Below the pieces are notes generated by a model. That model saw only the letters and a list, made by a program, of their open reading frames with translations. It made no database searches and was not told the DNA's origin. A stretch of 64,000 nucleotides of DNA from an uncultured Clostridia bacterium (GTDB lineage: Bacteria; Bacillota; Clostridia; Christensenellales; UBA1242), in the NCBI GenBank assembly GCA_934793215.1, contig CAKVOP010000001.1:304235-368234 (forward strand), in the 5' to 3' direction. Below are positions 43,851 to 52,666 of this stretch, piece after piece; position 1 is the stretch's first letter; each line of letters starts with the position of its first letter. The translations under genes were made by a program, and so were the position numbers.

Positions 43851-46001
43851 ATGGATATTACACTTACACTTGCACAAGAATTTGGACTAAAAGAGGAGTA
43901 TAGCAAAAATATTATATCTTTACTTGACGAAGGGTGCACAATCCCTTTTATTGCACGATATAGAAAAGAGATGCATGGCACTTGTGACGATCAGACACTT
44001 CGTGCCTTTGCCGATAGGCTTAAATATCTTCGTAACTTAACCGAAGAAAAGGAAAAAGTTGAAAGAGCAATTACTGAACAAGGAAAATGGACAGATGAAA
44101 TTAAAACCGCTCTTGAAAATGCTAGAACCATGACTGAAGTTGAGGATATTTATCGTCCTTACAAGCCAAAACGCAAAACGAGAGCATCTGTTGCCATTGC
44201 AAAAGGGCTTGAACCTCTTGCTGACATTCTTGAAATGCAATCAAAAGCATATTCTATCATGAAAGAAGCGGAAAATTACATAACAGAAGAAGTTAAAAGC
44301 GTTGATGAGGCTATTGCTGGTGCGAAAGATATTGTTGCTGAAAGGATTTCGGACAATGCAGAACTTCGCAAAGAACTCCGTTTGCTTATAGAGAAGAAAG
44401 CCTTTTTGACATGCAGTTTGATTGAAAATGAGAATAGTGCGACTTATGAAACCTACGCCTCTTTTAAACAGGAAGTTAGCAAACTCCCAAGCCACAGAAT
44501 TTTGGCGATTAATCGTGGAGAAAAAGAAAAGTGCTTAAAGGTTGACATTGAGATTGCGCCAGAACTTACTCTGGCACTTATAAACAAGCATTTTAAGAAA
44601 AATAATCCTGATACTGACAAACTTATGGAAGAAACCATAGAAGACGCTTATGTCAGACTGTTGTTCCCATCGCTTGAAAGAGAATGCAGAAATGATCTTA
44701 CGGAAAGAGCTGATGAACAAGCTATAAAGATGTTTGAAGTCAATTTAAAACCTCTTCTTATGGAAGCACCTTTAAAAAATAACATTATTTTGGGGCTTGA
44801 TCCAGCATACAGAACAGGTTGTAAAATTGCAGTTATTGATAAAAACGGCAATGTACTAGATACAACTGTAATTTATCCAACTCCACCTCAATCTAAAACA
44901 GAAGAATCTATTGAAAAACTCAAAAAACTCATTGATAAATATAGCGTTGACATTATTTCAATAGGAAATGGAACAGCGTCAAAAGAGGCTGAAATCTTTG
45001 TTGCTGAACTTATTAAACATGTTTCTCGACCAGTAAGTTATGCCGTTGTAAGTGAAGCGGGAGCTTCTGTCTATTCTGCTTCTAAACTTGGTGCAGAAGA
45101 ATTCCCAGACTATGATGTATCTTTAAGAAGTGCAGTTTCAATCGCAAGAAGACTTCAAGACCCGCTTGCTGAACTTATTAAGATTGATGTTAAAAGCATT
45201 GGAGTGGGGCAATACCAACATGATATGCCTCAAAATAGACTCACAGAGGTCTTGACGGGAGTTGTTGAAGATTGTGTTAATAGTGTAGGAGTTGACCTTA
45301 ACACTGCAAGCCCATCGCTGTTAAGTTATGTATCAGGGCTTAATATGTCTATCGCTAAAAACATTGTGAATTATAGGGCAAAAGTTAAGGGAATTAAAAA
45401 TCGCGAAGAACTTTTATCGGTTCCAAAACTTGGGCCAAAAGCGTATGAACAATGTGCGGGTTTCTTGCGTGTTGTTGGCGGAGAAGAAATACTTGATAAC
45501 ACCGCAGTTCACCCTGAAAGTTATGCAGCAACAAGAAAACTATTGAAACTTTTTGATATGAACGAGCAAGATGTGAAAAATGGAAACATCGCAAATCTTC
45601 CAAACCTTATTAAACTTAAAGGAGAAGAAAATGTCGCAAAAGAATGCGAAATTGGAGTGCCAACTCTTAACGATATTACAAGCGAACTTCTTCGTCCTGG
45701 TCGAGATATTCGTGAAAGCATGCCAAAGCCAACTCTCCGCAGTGATGTTATCACACTTGAAGATTTGCAAGAGGGCATGGTTTTTACAGGAACAGTAAGA
45801 AATGTAGTAGACTTTGGTGCTTTTGTCGATATTGGCGTTCATCAAGATGGTCTTGTGCACATCAGTCAAATTTCAGACGCATTCATTAAGCACCCAAGTG
45901 AAGTGCTAAAAGTTGGACAGCAGGTAGAAGTGAAAATTATGGCTGTTGACAAAGCGAAGAAGAGAATTTCTCTCACAATGAAAAACATTGATAAAGAATA
46001 G
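43851..46001 (+). CDS. tex: Tex family RNA-binding transcription accessory protein
   Basis: This 716-residue protein has the Tex domain order: N-terminal helical HTH-like part, a YqgF/RNase H-like domain starting near GLDPAYRTGCKIAVI, helix-hairpin-helix motifs (VGVDLNTASPSLLSYVSGL, LLSVPKLGPKAYEQCAGFLR), and a C-terminal S1 domain (GMVFTGTVRNVVDFGAFVDI). Tex binds nucleic acids and affects transcript stability and expression of envelope or toxin genes in several species; its exact role is unsettled. Length is normal. It starts at the base after the stop codon of the gene before it. Confidence 0.95.
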   Translation: MDITLTLAQEFGLKEEYSKNIISLLDEGCTIPFIARYRKEMHGTCDDQTLRAFADRLKYLRNLTEEKEKVERAITEQGKWTDEIKTALENARTMTEVEDIYRPYKPKRKTRASVAIAKGLEPLADILEMQSKAYSIMKEAENYITEEVKSVDEAIAGAKDIVAERISDNAELRKELRLLIEKKAFLTCSLIENENSATYETYASFKQEVSKLPSHRILAINRGEKEKCLKVDIEIAPELTLALINKHFKKNNPDTDKLMEETIEDAYVRLLFPSLERECRNDLTERADEQAIKMFEVNLKPLLMEAPLKNNIILGLDPAYRTGCKIAVIDKNGNVLDTTVIYPTPPQSKTEESIEKLKKLIDKYSVDIISIGNGTASKEAEIFVAELIKHVSRPVSYAVVSEAGASVYSASKLGAEEFPDYDVSLRSAVSIARRLQDPLAELIKIDVKSIGVGQYQHDMPQNRLTEVLTGVVEDCVNSVGVDLNTASPSLLSYVSGLNMSIAKNIVNYRAKVKGIKNREELLSVPKLGPKAYEQCAGFLRVVGGEEILDNTAVHPESYAATRKLLKLFDMNEQDVKNGNIANLPNLIKLKGEENVAKECEIGVPTLNDITSELLRPGRDIRESMPKPTLRSDVITLEDLQEGMVFTGTVRNVVDFGAFVDIGVHQDGLVHISQISDAFIKHPSEVLKVGQQVEVKIMAVDKAKKRISLTMKNIDKE

Positions 46002-46023
46002 CAAATAAGTGAAATTTAAATGC

Positions 46024-46067
46024 GAGGACTAGTCGCTCAAATTTCCAGCGTTTCGCGACTAGCCCTC
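46024..46067 (+). terminator. stem-loop between tex and mcsA
   Basis: GAGGACTAGTCGC and GCGACTAGCCCTC pair over 13 bp with one mismatch around an 18-nt loop. The following tract is TTACTTTT, a weak T-run. It may terminate tex or attenuate into the mcsA operon. I see no CtsR heptad repeat here. Confidence 0.55.
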
Positions 46068-46089
46068 TTACTTTTATAACAGGAGTTAC

Positions 46090-46263
46090 ATGAACAAATG
46101 TCCATATTGCCAGAGTAGTTATAGCGAAATCCTGCAAACGGGTTTTGTTGGTTGTCAAAGGTGCTACGAAGAGATTGAGGGCTTAAAAGATGCGCTCTCA
46201 AAACTTTATGGTGACAAAACTCACAAAGGAAGAGGTGTAGGAGGTGAAAATGGAAGTGTTTGA
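46090..46263 (+). CDS. minimal McsA-like double-CxxC protein
   Basis: This 57-residue protein has CPYC at residues 4-7 and CQRC at 22-25, one zinc ribbon. It continues with YEEIEGLKDALSKLYG and a basic, Gly-rich tail. McsA, the activator of the arginine kinase McsB, normally has ~180 residues with two such ribbons plus a UVR motif. This product corresponds to the N-terminal ribbon of McsA only. AACAGGAG precedes the ATG. The end overlaps mcsB by 14 nt, and its last codons contain the mcsB ribosome-binding site. Partner role is inferred from position. Confidence 0.8.
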   Translation: MNKCPYCQSSYSEILQTGFVGCQRCYEEIEGLKDALSKLYGDKTHKGRGVGGENGSV

Positions 46264-47257
46264 TGACATTGCCATTTCTTCTCGCATAAGACTTGCTAGA
46301 AATGTTGATGGGCTGAAATTTTACACAAAACTGCAAAGTGACACCGATGCAAATTATATTATTGGTTCGGTTATGAAAACGCTTGAAGAAAATGGGACTT
46401 ACAGTCTTTTGAGACTTAAAGATTTGTCGCTAAACGAGTGCAATGCTCTTTTTGAACAACACCTTATAAGTAAGGAACTTATTGAAAATAAAGATATTTC
46501 TGGCGTTGCAATCAGCGAAGATGAAAAAGTGGTTGTGATGATAAATGAAGAGGACCACATTCGTGAACAATGCATGGAAAAGGGCTTTAACTTGTATAAA
46601 CCTTACAGAAGAATTTTGGAAATAGATAAGGCTATTTTGTCTAGTTTGCCGATTGCGTTTTCTAAAAAATATGGATTCATCACAGCTAGTCCGTCAAATC
46701 TAGGTAGTGGCATGAGGGCGTCAGTGATGTTATTTTTGCCAGCACACTATCACCTAGGCAAGATGGACGAAGTGTTTGCCCGAGCAAAGGAAAACGGGCT
46801 TACTATTCGCGGGATTTACGGTGAAGGCAGTCGTGGAATAGGACAATATTATCAAATTTCAAATCAGGGTTCTCTCGGTATGGACGAAAATGAAATTATA
46901 GATAAGGTCAGTGACTTTATTTATAGTCTTTGCTGTGACGAAAAAGAACTTCGTAATATTTTGCTCGAAAATGATGAGGAAAAATATAGGGATATGTGCC
47001 TTCGTGCCTACGGGATATTGACTAATTGTTACAGCCTTTCAAGTGGCGAAATGATTGAACTACTTTCACTTGTCAAGTTTGGACAGGTACTAGGATTTCT
47101 TGATATAAAAAACGATGACAAATTTCAAAAACTCTTTTACGAGGGTGGAGAAGCAAATTTAAAAGAATTTTTTGAATTATCTAGCAAAAAAAAGGAAAAC
47201 ATTTTAAGGGCAGAGTATATATCTAACAAGGTAAAAGAACTTACCGTAAGGAGGTAA
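46250..47257 (+). CDS. mcsB: protein-arginine kinase McsB
   Basis: This 335-residue guanidino kinase phosphorylates arginine residues and so marks proteins for ClpC-ClpP degradation. SSRIRLARN, INEEDHIREQCM, and SPSNLGSGMRASVMLFLPA match the phosphagen-kinase core and McsB in particular. The start MEVFDD lies 5 nt after AGGAGG; a GTG two codons earlier overlaps that site. It is slightly shorter than Bacillus McsB (~363) because the N-terminus is compact. clpC follows after 5 nt. The operon lacks ctsR, which usually leads it in Firmicutes. Confidence 0.95.
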   Translation: MEVFDDIAISSRIRLARNVDGLKFYTKLQSDTDANYIIGSVMKTLEENGTYSLLRLKDLSLNECNALFEQHLISKELIENKDISGVAISEDEKVVVMINEEDHIREQCMEKGFNLYKPYRRILEIDKAILSSLPIAFSKKYGFITASPSNLGSGMRASVMLFLPAHYHLGKMDEVFARAKENGLTIRGIYGEGSRGIGQYYQISNQGSLGMDENEIIDKVSDFIYSLCCDEKELRNILLENDEEKYRDMCLRAYGILTNCYSLSSGEMIELLSLVKFGQVLGFLDIKNDDKFQKLFYEGGEANLKEFFELSSKKKENILRAEYISNKVKELTVRR

Positions 47258-47262
47258 AAACT

Positions 47263-49698
47263 ATGAACTATCAATCATCATCTTATTCGGATAACATTCA
47301 AAAAGTTATCAAGAATGCAAGTAAGTTTGCATTAAGATTTGGCTCAAACCTCATAGGTAGTGAGCATATTTTGTATGGCATAGCGTCTGTTAAGGATTGC
47401 CTCGCAAGCCAATATTTGGCAGAGTTTGGCGTAACAGAACCAAGACTCTTTCAGTTCTTTGAAGATAATGTGGCAGATGAAGACATTTTCACGCTTTCAA
47501 ATGAGGTAGAACTTACTCCACGAACCAAAGATTTGTTTAGAGTTGCCCAACAAATAGCCCTTCAAAAGGGACATTCATTTCTTGGCACAGAGCATCTTTT
47601 GCTTGCTCTTTTGTCAAATACGTCTAGCGTGGCTTATAGAATTTTAGTCGGGCAGTTTGGCGTTGACATTGACGCATTGTCGGCGAAACTTGAAAACGCT
47701 TTAAAAACTGACTCTAAAACCGAAGAACCAAAGGATAATAGTCAAAGTGGAAGTACTCTTCCCGAAAAATTGCTTGACATGGGAACAGATATAACCTTGA
47801 AAGCAAAACAACATCGTCTTGACCCAGTTATTGGCAGAGAGGAGGAAATTGAACGACTTGTCGAAATTCTTTGCCGTAAAACTAAAAATAACCCAGTGCT
47901 TATTGGTGAAGCGGGCGTTGGTAAAACGGCTGTTGTTGAGGGACTTGCACAGGCAATAGTAAGTGGAGATGTGCCAGAAATCTTGAAGGATAAGGTTATT
48001 TACTCACTTGAAATAGGTGGGTTGATGGCAGGAACTAAATATCGTGGTGCAATGGAAGAAAAACTTAAAGATGCCATTGAAACGATTATTCAAAGCAAAA
48101 ACATAATTGTTTTTATTGATGAAATTCACACACTGGCACAAGCGGGAAGCGAAAAGGGAGAAACATCTCCTGCAGATATGCTAAAACCATATCTCGCACG
48201 TGGCGAAATGCAAACAATCGGTGCCACAACCACAGAAGAATATCGTAAATTTATCGAAAAAGATAAAGCACTTGAACGTAGATTTCAACCAATTATGGTA
48301 AATCCACCAACAGTTGAACAGACAATTCAAATTTTGAAAGGGCTTCGAGATAGTTATGAGGCATTTCACAAGATTACAATCACCGATGAGGCGATAGAGG
48401 CGGCAGCGGTGTTGTCGGATAGATACATTTCTGACCGTTCGCTTCCTGATAAAGCGATTGACCTTATCGATGAGGCAAGCAGTAGGGCAAAAGTTAATTT
48501 TACTGTAAAACCCCAGGAAATTAGAACGATTGAGGATAAAATCAAATCTCTTTCAGCCAGCCGTGATGAAGCAAGTTTGCAAAGAAATTATGAAAAAGCG
48601 GCAAAACTTCAAAGCGAGATAATTAACCTTGAAAACGACCTTAAAAAGAGAAGTGAAAAAATTGTTGGCAAAAAAGAGCCAACAAACTCAATCGGGGCAA
48701 ATGAGATTGCAGCGGTTGTATCAAAGTGGACAGGAATTCCAGTTACCAAAATCACCGAAAGTGAAAAAGACAAACTTATTCACCTTGAAGAAATTTTGCA
48801 CAAACGAGTAATTGGGCAAAATGAGGCCGTTGAAGCGGTTGCAAAGGCAATAAGAAGGTCGAGAGTTGGACTTCAAGACGGCAAACGCCCAATCGGTTCG
48901 TTCTTGTTTATGGGGCAGACTGGCGTTGGTAAAACAGAACTCAGTAAAGCGATTGCAGAAGCAATGTTTGACGATGAAAACAACATTATAAGAATCGATA
49001 TGAGTGAGTATATGGAATCTCATAGCGTATCAAAACTTATTGGTTCACCTCCTGGATATGTAGGATATGAAGAAGGAGGACAACTTACCGAGGCTATAAG
49101 ACGAAAACCTTACAGCGTTGTGCTTTTTGATGAAATTGAAAAGGCACACCCAGATATCTTCAATGCATTACTTCAAATCCTTGACGATGGAAGACTTACA
49201 GACGGACAAGGAAGAGTTGTATCTTTTAAAAACGCTATAATAATTATGACAAGCAATGTTGGTGCAAGTGAAGTCAACAATCAAAATAAAAAATTGGGCT
49301 TTGGTGATGACAAAGAAGCTGTTATTGATGCTAAACGTATATACATGGACGCACTCAAACGCAAGTTTAAGCCAGAGTTTATAAATCGTATTGATGTGAT
49401 TTGCATCTTTGACCCATTAAGTCAAGATGACCTTGTTAAAATTGCAAAAATTCTTATTAAAAATATCAACAAACGCTTAAAAGAAAAAAATCTTTCTATA
49501 AAGATGACCGAAAAAGCCTTTTCGTTTATTGTTGAAAAGGGTTCAAACAGCGAGTATGGTGCAAGACCTCTAAAAAGATATATTCAGCAAGAGGTTGAAG
49601 ACCAAATTGCAGAAAAAATCCTTATGGGAACCCTTGCGAGCGAAGGTGAAATAATTATTGATGAAGAAAATGGCAATTTGACTTTCACAAATAAATAA
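47263..49698 (+). CDS. clpC: ATP-dependent unfoldase ClpC
   Basis: This 811-residue AAA+ unfoldase feeds substrates to ClpP. Two Clp-N repeats fill residues 1-150; the first AAA domain has GEAGVGKT and VFIDEIHTL; a middle domain carries a UVR-type coiled coil ([16 protein letters not shown]); the second AAA domain has GQTGVGKT and [10 protein letters not shown]. Length and order match ClpC, not ClpB or ClpE. AAGGAGG precedes the ATG. With mcsA-like and mcsB upstream it forms a protein quality-control operon. clpP is not in the window. Confidence 0.97.
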   Translation: MNYQSSSYSDNIQKVIKNASKFALRFGSNLIGSEHILYGIASVKDCLASQYLAEFGVTEPRLFQFFEDNVADEDIFTLSNEVELTPRTKDLFRVAQQIALQKGHSFLGTEHLLLALLSNTSSVAYRILVGQFGVDIDALSAKLENALKTDSKTEEPKDNSQSGSTLPEKLLDMGTDITLKAKQHRLDPVIGREEEIERLVEILCRKTKNNPVLIGEAGVGKTAVVEGLAQAIVSGDVPEILKDKVIYSLEIGGLMAGTKYRGAMEEKLKDAIETIIQSKNIIVFIDEIHTLAQAGSEKGETSPADMLKPYLARGEMQTIGATTTEEYRKFIEKDKALERRFQPIMVNPPTVEQTIQILKGLRDSYEAFHKITITDEAIEAAAVLSDRYISDRSLPDKAIDLIDEASSRAKVNFTVKPQEIRTIEDKIKSLSASRDEASLQRNYEKAAKLQSEIINLENDLKKRSEKIVGKKEPTNSIGANEIAAVVSKWTGIPVTKITESEKDKLIHLEEILHKRVIGQNEAVEAVAKAIRRSRVGLQDGKRPIGSFLFMGQTGVGKTELSKAIAEAMFDDENNIIRIDMSEYMESHSVSKLIGSPPGYVGYEEGGQLTEAIRRKPYSVVLFDEIEKAHPDIFNALLQILDDGRLTDGQGRVVSFKNAIIIMTSNVGASEVNNQNKKLGFGDDKEAVIDAKRIYMDALKRKFKPEFINRIDVICIFDPLSQDDLVKIAKILIKNINKRLKEKNLSIKMTEKAFSFIVEKGSNSEYGARPLKRYIQQEVEDQIAEKILMGTLASEGEIIIDEENGNLTFTNK

Positions 49699-49705
49699 TT
49701 TTGCT

Positions 49706-49733
49706 TTGAAAAATCAAGTCAATTTGTTATAAT
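49706..49733 (+). promoter_or_regulatory. hpf promoter
   Basis: TTGAAA, a 16-bp spacer and TATAAT preceded by TGT (an extended -10) predict a start about 18 nt before the ATG. No sigma-B or sigma-H promoter is obvious. Confidence 0.75.
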
Positions 49734-49757
49734 TTAAGTGTAAAGGGGGTAACGCTT

Positions 49758-50294
49758 ATGAAAATTGAATTTTTAGAAAGAGGTGGATATAAAATTGGTC
49801 AACGCCTCGAGCGTATTGTAACTGAAAAACTTGAAAAACTCGACAAATATTTTGACGATGAAGTTTCAGTTAAGGTTGTTTGCTCAAAACAAGCAAAACA
49901 AGAGAAACTTGAAATTACTGTTTCTAGCAAAGGACTTTTGTATAGAAGTGAAGTAACAAGTGACAACATGTATTACAACATTGATTATGCTCTTCCAAAA
50001 CTTGAAAAACAAATTGTTAGGACAAGAGAAAAGAGAAATGAAAAGAAAGCAAAAGGTTCTAAACAAGAAAACTTTCTTCCATTTGAATTTCTTGAGAAAG
50101 AGCCAGAAGATCTTCCATCAATCTATAAGAAAAAGACCTTTGACCTTGAACCAATGTTAATAGACGACGCAAGATTTGCCATTGAAAGACTTGGGCACGA
50201 TTTCTTCGTTTTCTTAAATGCAGAGTCAGGGAAAATTAATGTTCTTTATAGAAGAAAAGATGGCAAATTCGGTCTTATTGACCTTATTTACTAA
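49758..50294 (+). CDS. hpf: long ribosome hibernation promoting factor
   Basis: This 178-residue protein has the long HPF architecture. The N-terminal S30AE domain (~1-100) binds the 30S decoding region. A linker leads to the C-terminal ~60 residues (MLIDDARFAIERLGHDFFVF...FGLIDLIY), which dimerise so that two ribosomes form an inactive 100S particle. AAAGGGGG precedes the ATG. Position after clpC, with its own promoter, fits stress or stationary-phase control. A long hairpin terminator follows. Confidence 0.95.
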   Translation: MKIEFLERGGYKIGQRLERIVTEKLEKLDKYFDDEVSVKVVCSKQAKQEKLEITVSSKGLLYRSEVTSDNMYYNIDYALPKLEKQIVRTREKRNEKKAKGSKQENFLPFEFLEKEPEDLPSIYKKKTFDLEPMLIDDARFAIERLGHDFFVFLNAESGKINVLYRRKDGKFGLIDLIY

Positions 50295-50383
50295 TCTTGT
50301 TTGCATAAAATAAAGATAGTTGCTGTGCTTTTTAAGTAAAAGAATTAAAAAAAATCAGGATTGCCCATAAGTTGTGGGATAAA

Positions 50384-50430
50384 CAAAAAGCATACCTTAA
50401 AGCCTTTAGGCCTGTTGGTATGCTTTTTTG
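50384..50430. terminator. hpf terminator
   Basis: CAAAAAGCATACC pairs with GGTATGCTTTTTTG, and an inner GCC/GGC stem caps the loop. It lies about 90 bp downstream of hpf. Confidence 0.88.
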
Positions 50431-50522
50431 TTTTCGTAATGATAAAAGAATTTCCTTTAGTAAAGGTTTAGAAGAAATTATATTTGGATTAAAACGACCT
50501 TTTTAATAATAAATTTAAACGC

Positions 50523-50547
50523 AAAAAAAGGTGACAACAAAGCCACC
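50523..50547 (-). terminator. rpsT terminator
   Basis: On the minus strand GGTGGC and GTCACC pair (one G-U) around a 6-nt loop and are followed by seven Ts, 24 nt past the rpsT stop codon. Confidence 0.75.
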
Positions 50548-50570
50548 CCTCACAAAAAACTATTACTCAA

Positions 50571-50843
50571 TTAGTTTGCTTTTTTAAGATTGTCAAGCAT
50601 TTTAGCATAATGAGCTTTTTTGCGGTTTGCACTATTTTTATGAATTACGTTATCAGTTGCAGACTTGTCTAAAAGGGCAACGACATCATTGTAAGCAACT
50701 TCGCTTCCAGTAAGGTCTTTGTTTGCAACAGCAAGTTTGAATCTTTTAATATATGTAGCAATTTTAGATTTGATTGCTTTGTTTTCTGCTGTTTTTTTGT
50801 CGATAACTTTAACTCTTTTTTCTGCTGATTTAATGTTAGGCAT
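50571..50843 (-). CDS. rpsT: 30S ribosomal protein S20
   Basis: This 90-residue, highly basic helical protein binds 16S rRNA. PNIKSAEKRVKVIDKKTAENKAIKS at the N-terminus (in shorter blocks) and IHKNSANRKKAHYAKML at the C-terminus are typical. AAGGAG precedes the ATG. It has its own strong promoter and terminator and is divergent from gpr. Confidence 0.97.
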   Translation of the reverse strand: MPNIKSAEKRVKVIDKKTAENKAIKSKIATYIKRFKLAVANKDLTGSEVAYNDVVALLDKSATDNVIHKNSANRKKAHYAKMLDNLKKAN

Positions 50844-50870
50844 GATTTTCTCCTTTAAAATTTCTAAAAG

Positions 50871-50899
50871 AGTATAACATAAGAAAACTTTATCGTCAA
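50871..50899 (-). promoter_or_regulatory. rpsT promoter
   Basis: On the minus strand TTGACG, a 17-bp spacer and TATACT preceded by TGT give a strong extended -10 promoter. Confidence 0.82.
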
Positions 50900-50940
50900 G
50901 TAAAATAAATATTTTTTTTAATTTTTAGCAAAATATTTGT

Positions 50941-51699
50941 ATGTTTGATTTAATAGATGAATGTGGAAAAGACTTAAAGCGGGCGGGATACAAAGTGGAA
51001 ACCCTGTGTGATGGGGCATTGAGCCATGCAACGCTTAACATAAAAAGTCAAAAAGAAAGTGAGCGTTTTGCACTTGACAAGGGGGATTATCATATTTTCA
51101 CCTTGCCAAATCTTTATGACGATGAGTTTTGTTATGGTCGAATTTTAGAAACCAAACTTTGTGGGGTGATAAAATCCCTCCTCAAAAAGGAAAACATAAA
51201 GCGTGATGCCAATGTGCTGATTGTGGGGCTTGGAAATGCTGATGTGGAGTGCGATAGGCTTGGGAAAGAAGTATTTGACCGTATCAATATTGCTCCCAAA
51301 AGTCGAAAAGGAAAAATTTATAAATTTTGTCCAAATATCTTTTTTTTGACAGGTATAAATGCGATAGATTTAACTAAAATGCTGGTTGATAAATTTGACA
51401 TAAATCTTGTGATATTAATTGATAGCCTTACAACAAACAATCTAACAAGGCTGGGCACTTCTTTTCAAGTTACAACTTCTGGATTGACTCCGGGAAGCGG
51501 GGTTCATAGGTTTGGCAAAAAGATTTCAAGAGAAGAAATATTTTCAAAGATTATATCAATCGGAGTTCCGTTTATGATAAATTCTTCCTCATTTGCGGGC
51601 GAGAAAGAAGACATTTTGCTATGTCAAAAAGATATCTCTTCCTCCGTTGCATTGGCTGGGGAAATAATTGCGGGAGCTATAAACGAGGTGCTAAAATGA
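50941..51699 (+). CDS. gpr: spore germination protease GPR (short form)
   Basis: GPR degrades the DNA-protecting small acid-soluble proteins when spores germinate. This 252-residue version keeps GLGNADVECDRLG with the first catalytic Asp, LIDSL with the second, and LTPGSGVHRFGK. It is far shorter than the Bacillus protein (~370), lacking much of the N- and C-terminal regions. No Shine-Dalgarno sequence precedes the ATG. CAAAATA, similar to the sigma-F/sigma-G -10 box, lies 5 nt upstream, so a leaderless forespore mRNA is possible. ytfI follows with a 4-nt overlap. Confidence 0.88.
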   Translation: MFDLIDECGKDLKRAGYKVETLCDGALSHATLNIKSQKESERFALDKGDYHIFTLPNLYDDEFCYGRILETKLCGVIKSLLKKENIKRDANVLIVGLGNADVECDRLGKEVFDRINIAPKSRKGKIYKFCPNIFFLTGINAIDLTKMLVDKFDINLVILIDSLTTNNLTRLGTSFQVTTSGLTPGSGVHRFGKKISREEIFSKIISIGVPFMINSSSFAGEKEDILLCQKDISSSVALAGEIIAGAINEVLK

Positions 51700-52268
51700 A
51701 TTATTATCTTTTAATTCCTTTTGGCATTTTGCTTTTGCTTATTATGCCAATAAAAATGAAAGTGAGAGTATCTTTTAATGCTCTTGAAAAGGCAGGAGGA
51801 CTGGGAATTTTTCTGTTTGGAATAAAAATTCAAGATTTAATCTTTTGGATTAGAGGCAACAAAATTGTTTCGATGAAAAACAAAAAAGCCCACTCGAAGG
51901 AAATTGAGTTTGATAGTGATAGTATGATTTTTGTGGAAATTTTTGCTAGTCAACTAAAAAATAAGACCAGACTTCGAGAACTATCGCTTGTTTATAACCT
52001 TGGCTTAAACGATGCCTTTCTTACAAGTATGGTGGCGGGGTATTTAAACCAAATGATAGTCACTTTCTTTGCCGTTTTAAAATCCTATCGCCCAACTGCT
52101 AGCCTAGGTATGATGAACAACATTGCTTACAATCAAAAGGTTTGCACTTTTGCAATAAGGTCAAGACTGTCAATTTCTTTATTTGATGTGGTATATTCCC
52201 TTGCAAGGTCGGTTATGCTAACTAGGAAAAAATATTCTTTAAAAAGGAAACCAAAGGAGGCAACATGA
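51696..52268 (+). CDS. ytfI: DUF2953 protein, YtfI-like
   Basis: This 190-residue protein has one N-terminal membrane helix (YLLIPFGILLLLIMPIKM) and a soluble remainder with a conserved-looking GLNDAFLTSMVAGYLNQMI block. DUF2953 (YtfI) is usually found next to ytfJ in spore formers, as here. Function is unknown; association with sporulation is inferred from that pairing. The chosen start overlaps the gpr stop in an ATGA arrangement. Its own stop overlaps the ytfJ start in the same way. Confidence 0.82.
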   Translation: MNYYLLIPFGILLLLIMPIKMKVRVSFNALEKAGGLGIFLFGIKIQDLIFWIRGNKIVSMKNKKAHSKEIEFDSDSMIFVEIFASQLKNKTRLRELSLVYNLGLNDAFLTSMVAGYLNQMIVTFFAVLKSYRPTASLGMMNNIAYNQKVCTFAIRSRLSISLFDVVYSLARSVMLTRKKYSLKRKPKEAT

Positions 52269-52666
52269 AATTTTACGATACAAAAGGTTCTTTAAACGAC
52301 TTAATTGACGGTGCTATGAGCAAAATTAAAACCCTTGTGGATTCAAGCACTGTGGTTGGAGACAAGGTTGAGACTGCGGACGGAACCACTATTATTCCTA
52401 TTTCAAAAGTAAGTGTGGGATATGTTGTAGGTGGTGGAGAATATGCCGACATGAGTGCAAGAAGGGTGGCAAATCACTTTCCTATGGCTGGTGGTTCTAG
52501 TGGTGGTATGAGTGTGTCACCTGTGGGCTTTTTAATTATTTACGAAGGGAGCGTAGAATTTGTAAATGTTGAAAATAAATCGCTCTATCAAACCGTTTTA
52601 AATATGGTTAACACCTTGCTTAACAAACTTAATGAGGGGCAGAGCAATGAAAATAAAGAATCTTAA
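52265..52666 (+). CDS. ytfJ: GerW/YtfJ family sporulation protein
   Basis: This 133-residue protein matches the GerW/YtfJ family: GDKVETADGTTIIPISKVSVG, a Gly-rich central section with GGSSGGMSVSPVGFLI, and a final helix QTVLNMVNTLL. In Bacillus the protein is made in the forespore under sigma-F and is needed for normal germination with some germinants. AAGGAGG precedes the ATG. It overlaps the following carboxypeptidase gene by 20 nt. Confidence 0.92.
   Translation: MKFYDTKGSLNDLIDGAMSKIKTLVDSSTVVGDKVETADGTTIIPISKVSVGYVVGGGEYADMSARRVANHFPMAGGSSGGMSVSPVGFLIIYEGSVEFVNVENKSLYQTVLNMVNTLLNKLNEGQSNENKES

Noticed and set aside
46001..46089. CtsR operator before the mcsA-mcsB-clpC operon
   Set aside because: No tandem GGTCAAA-type heptads are found; the region holds only a stem-loop.
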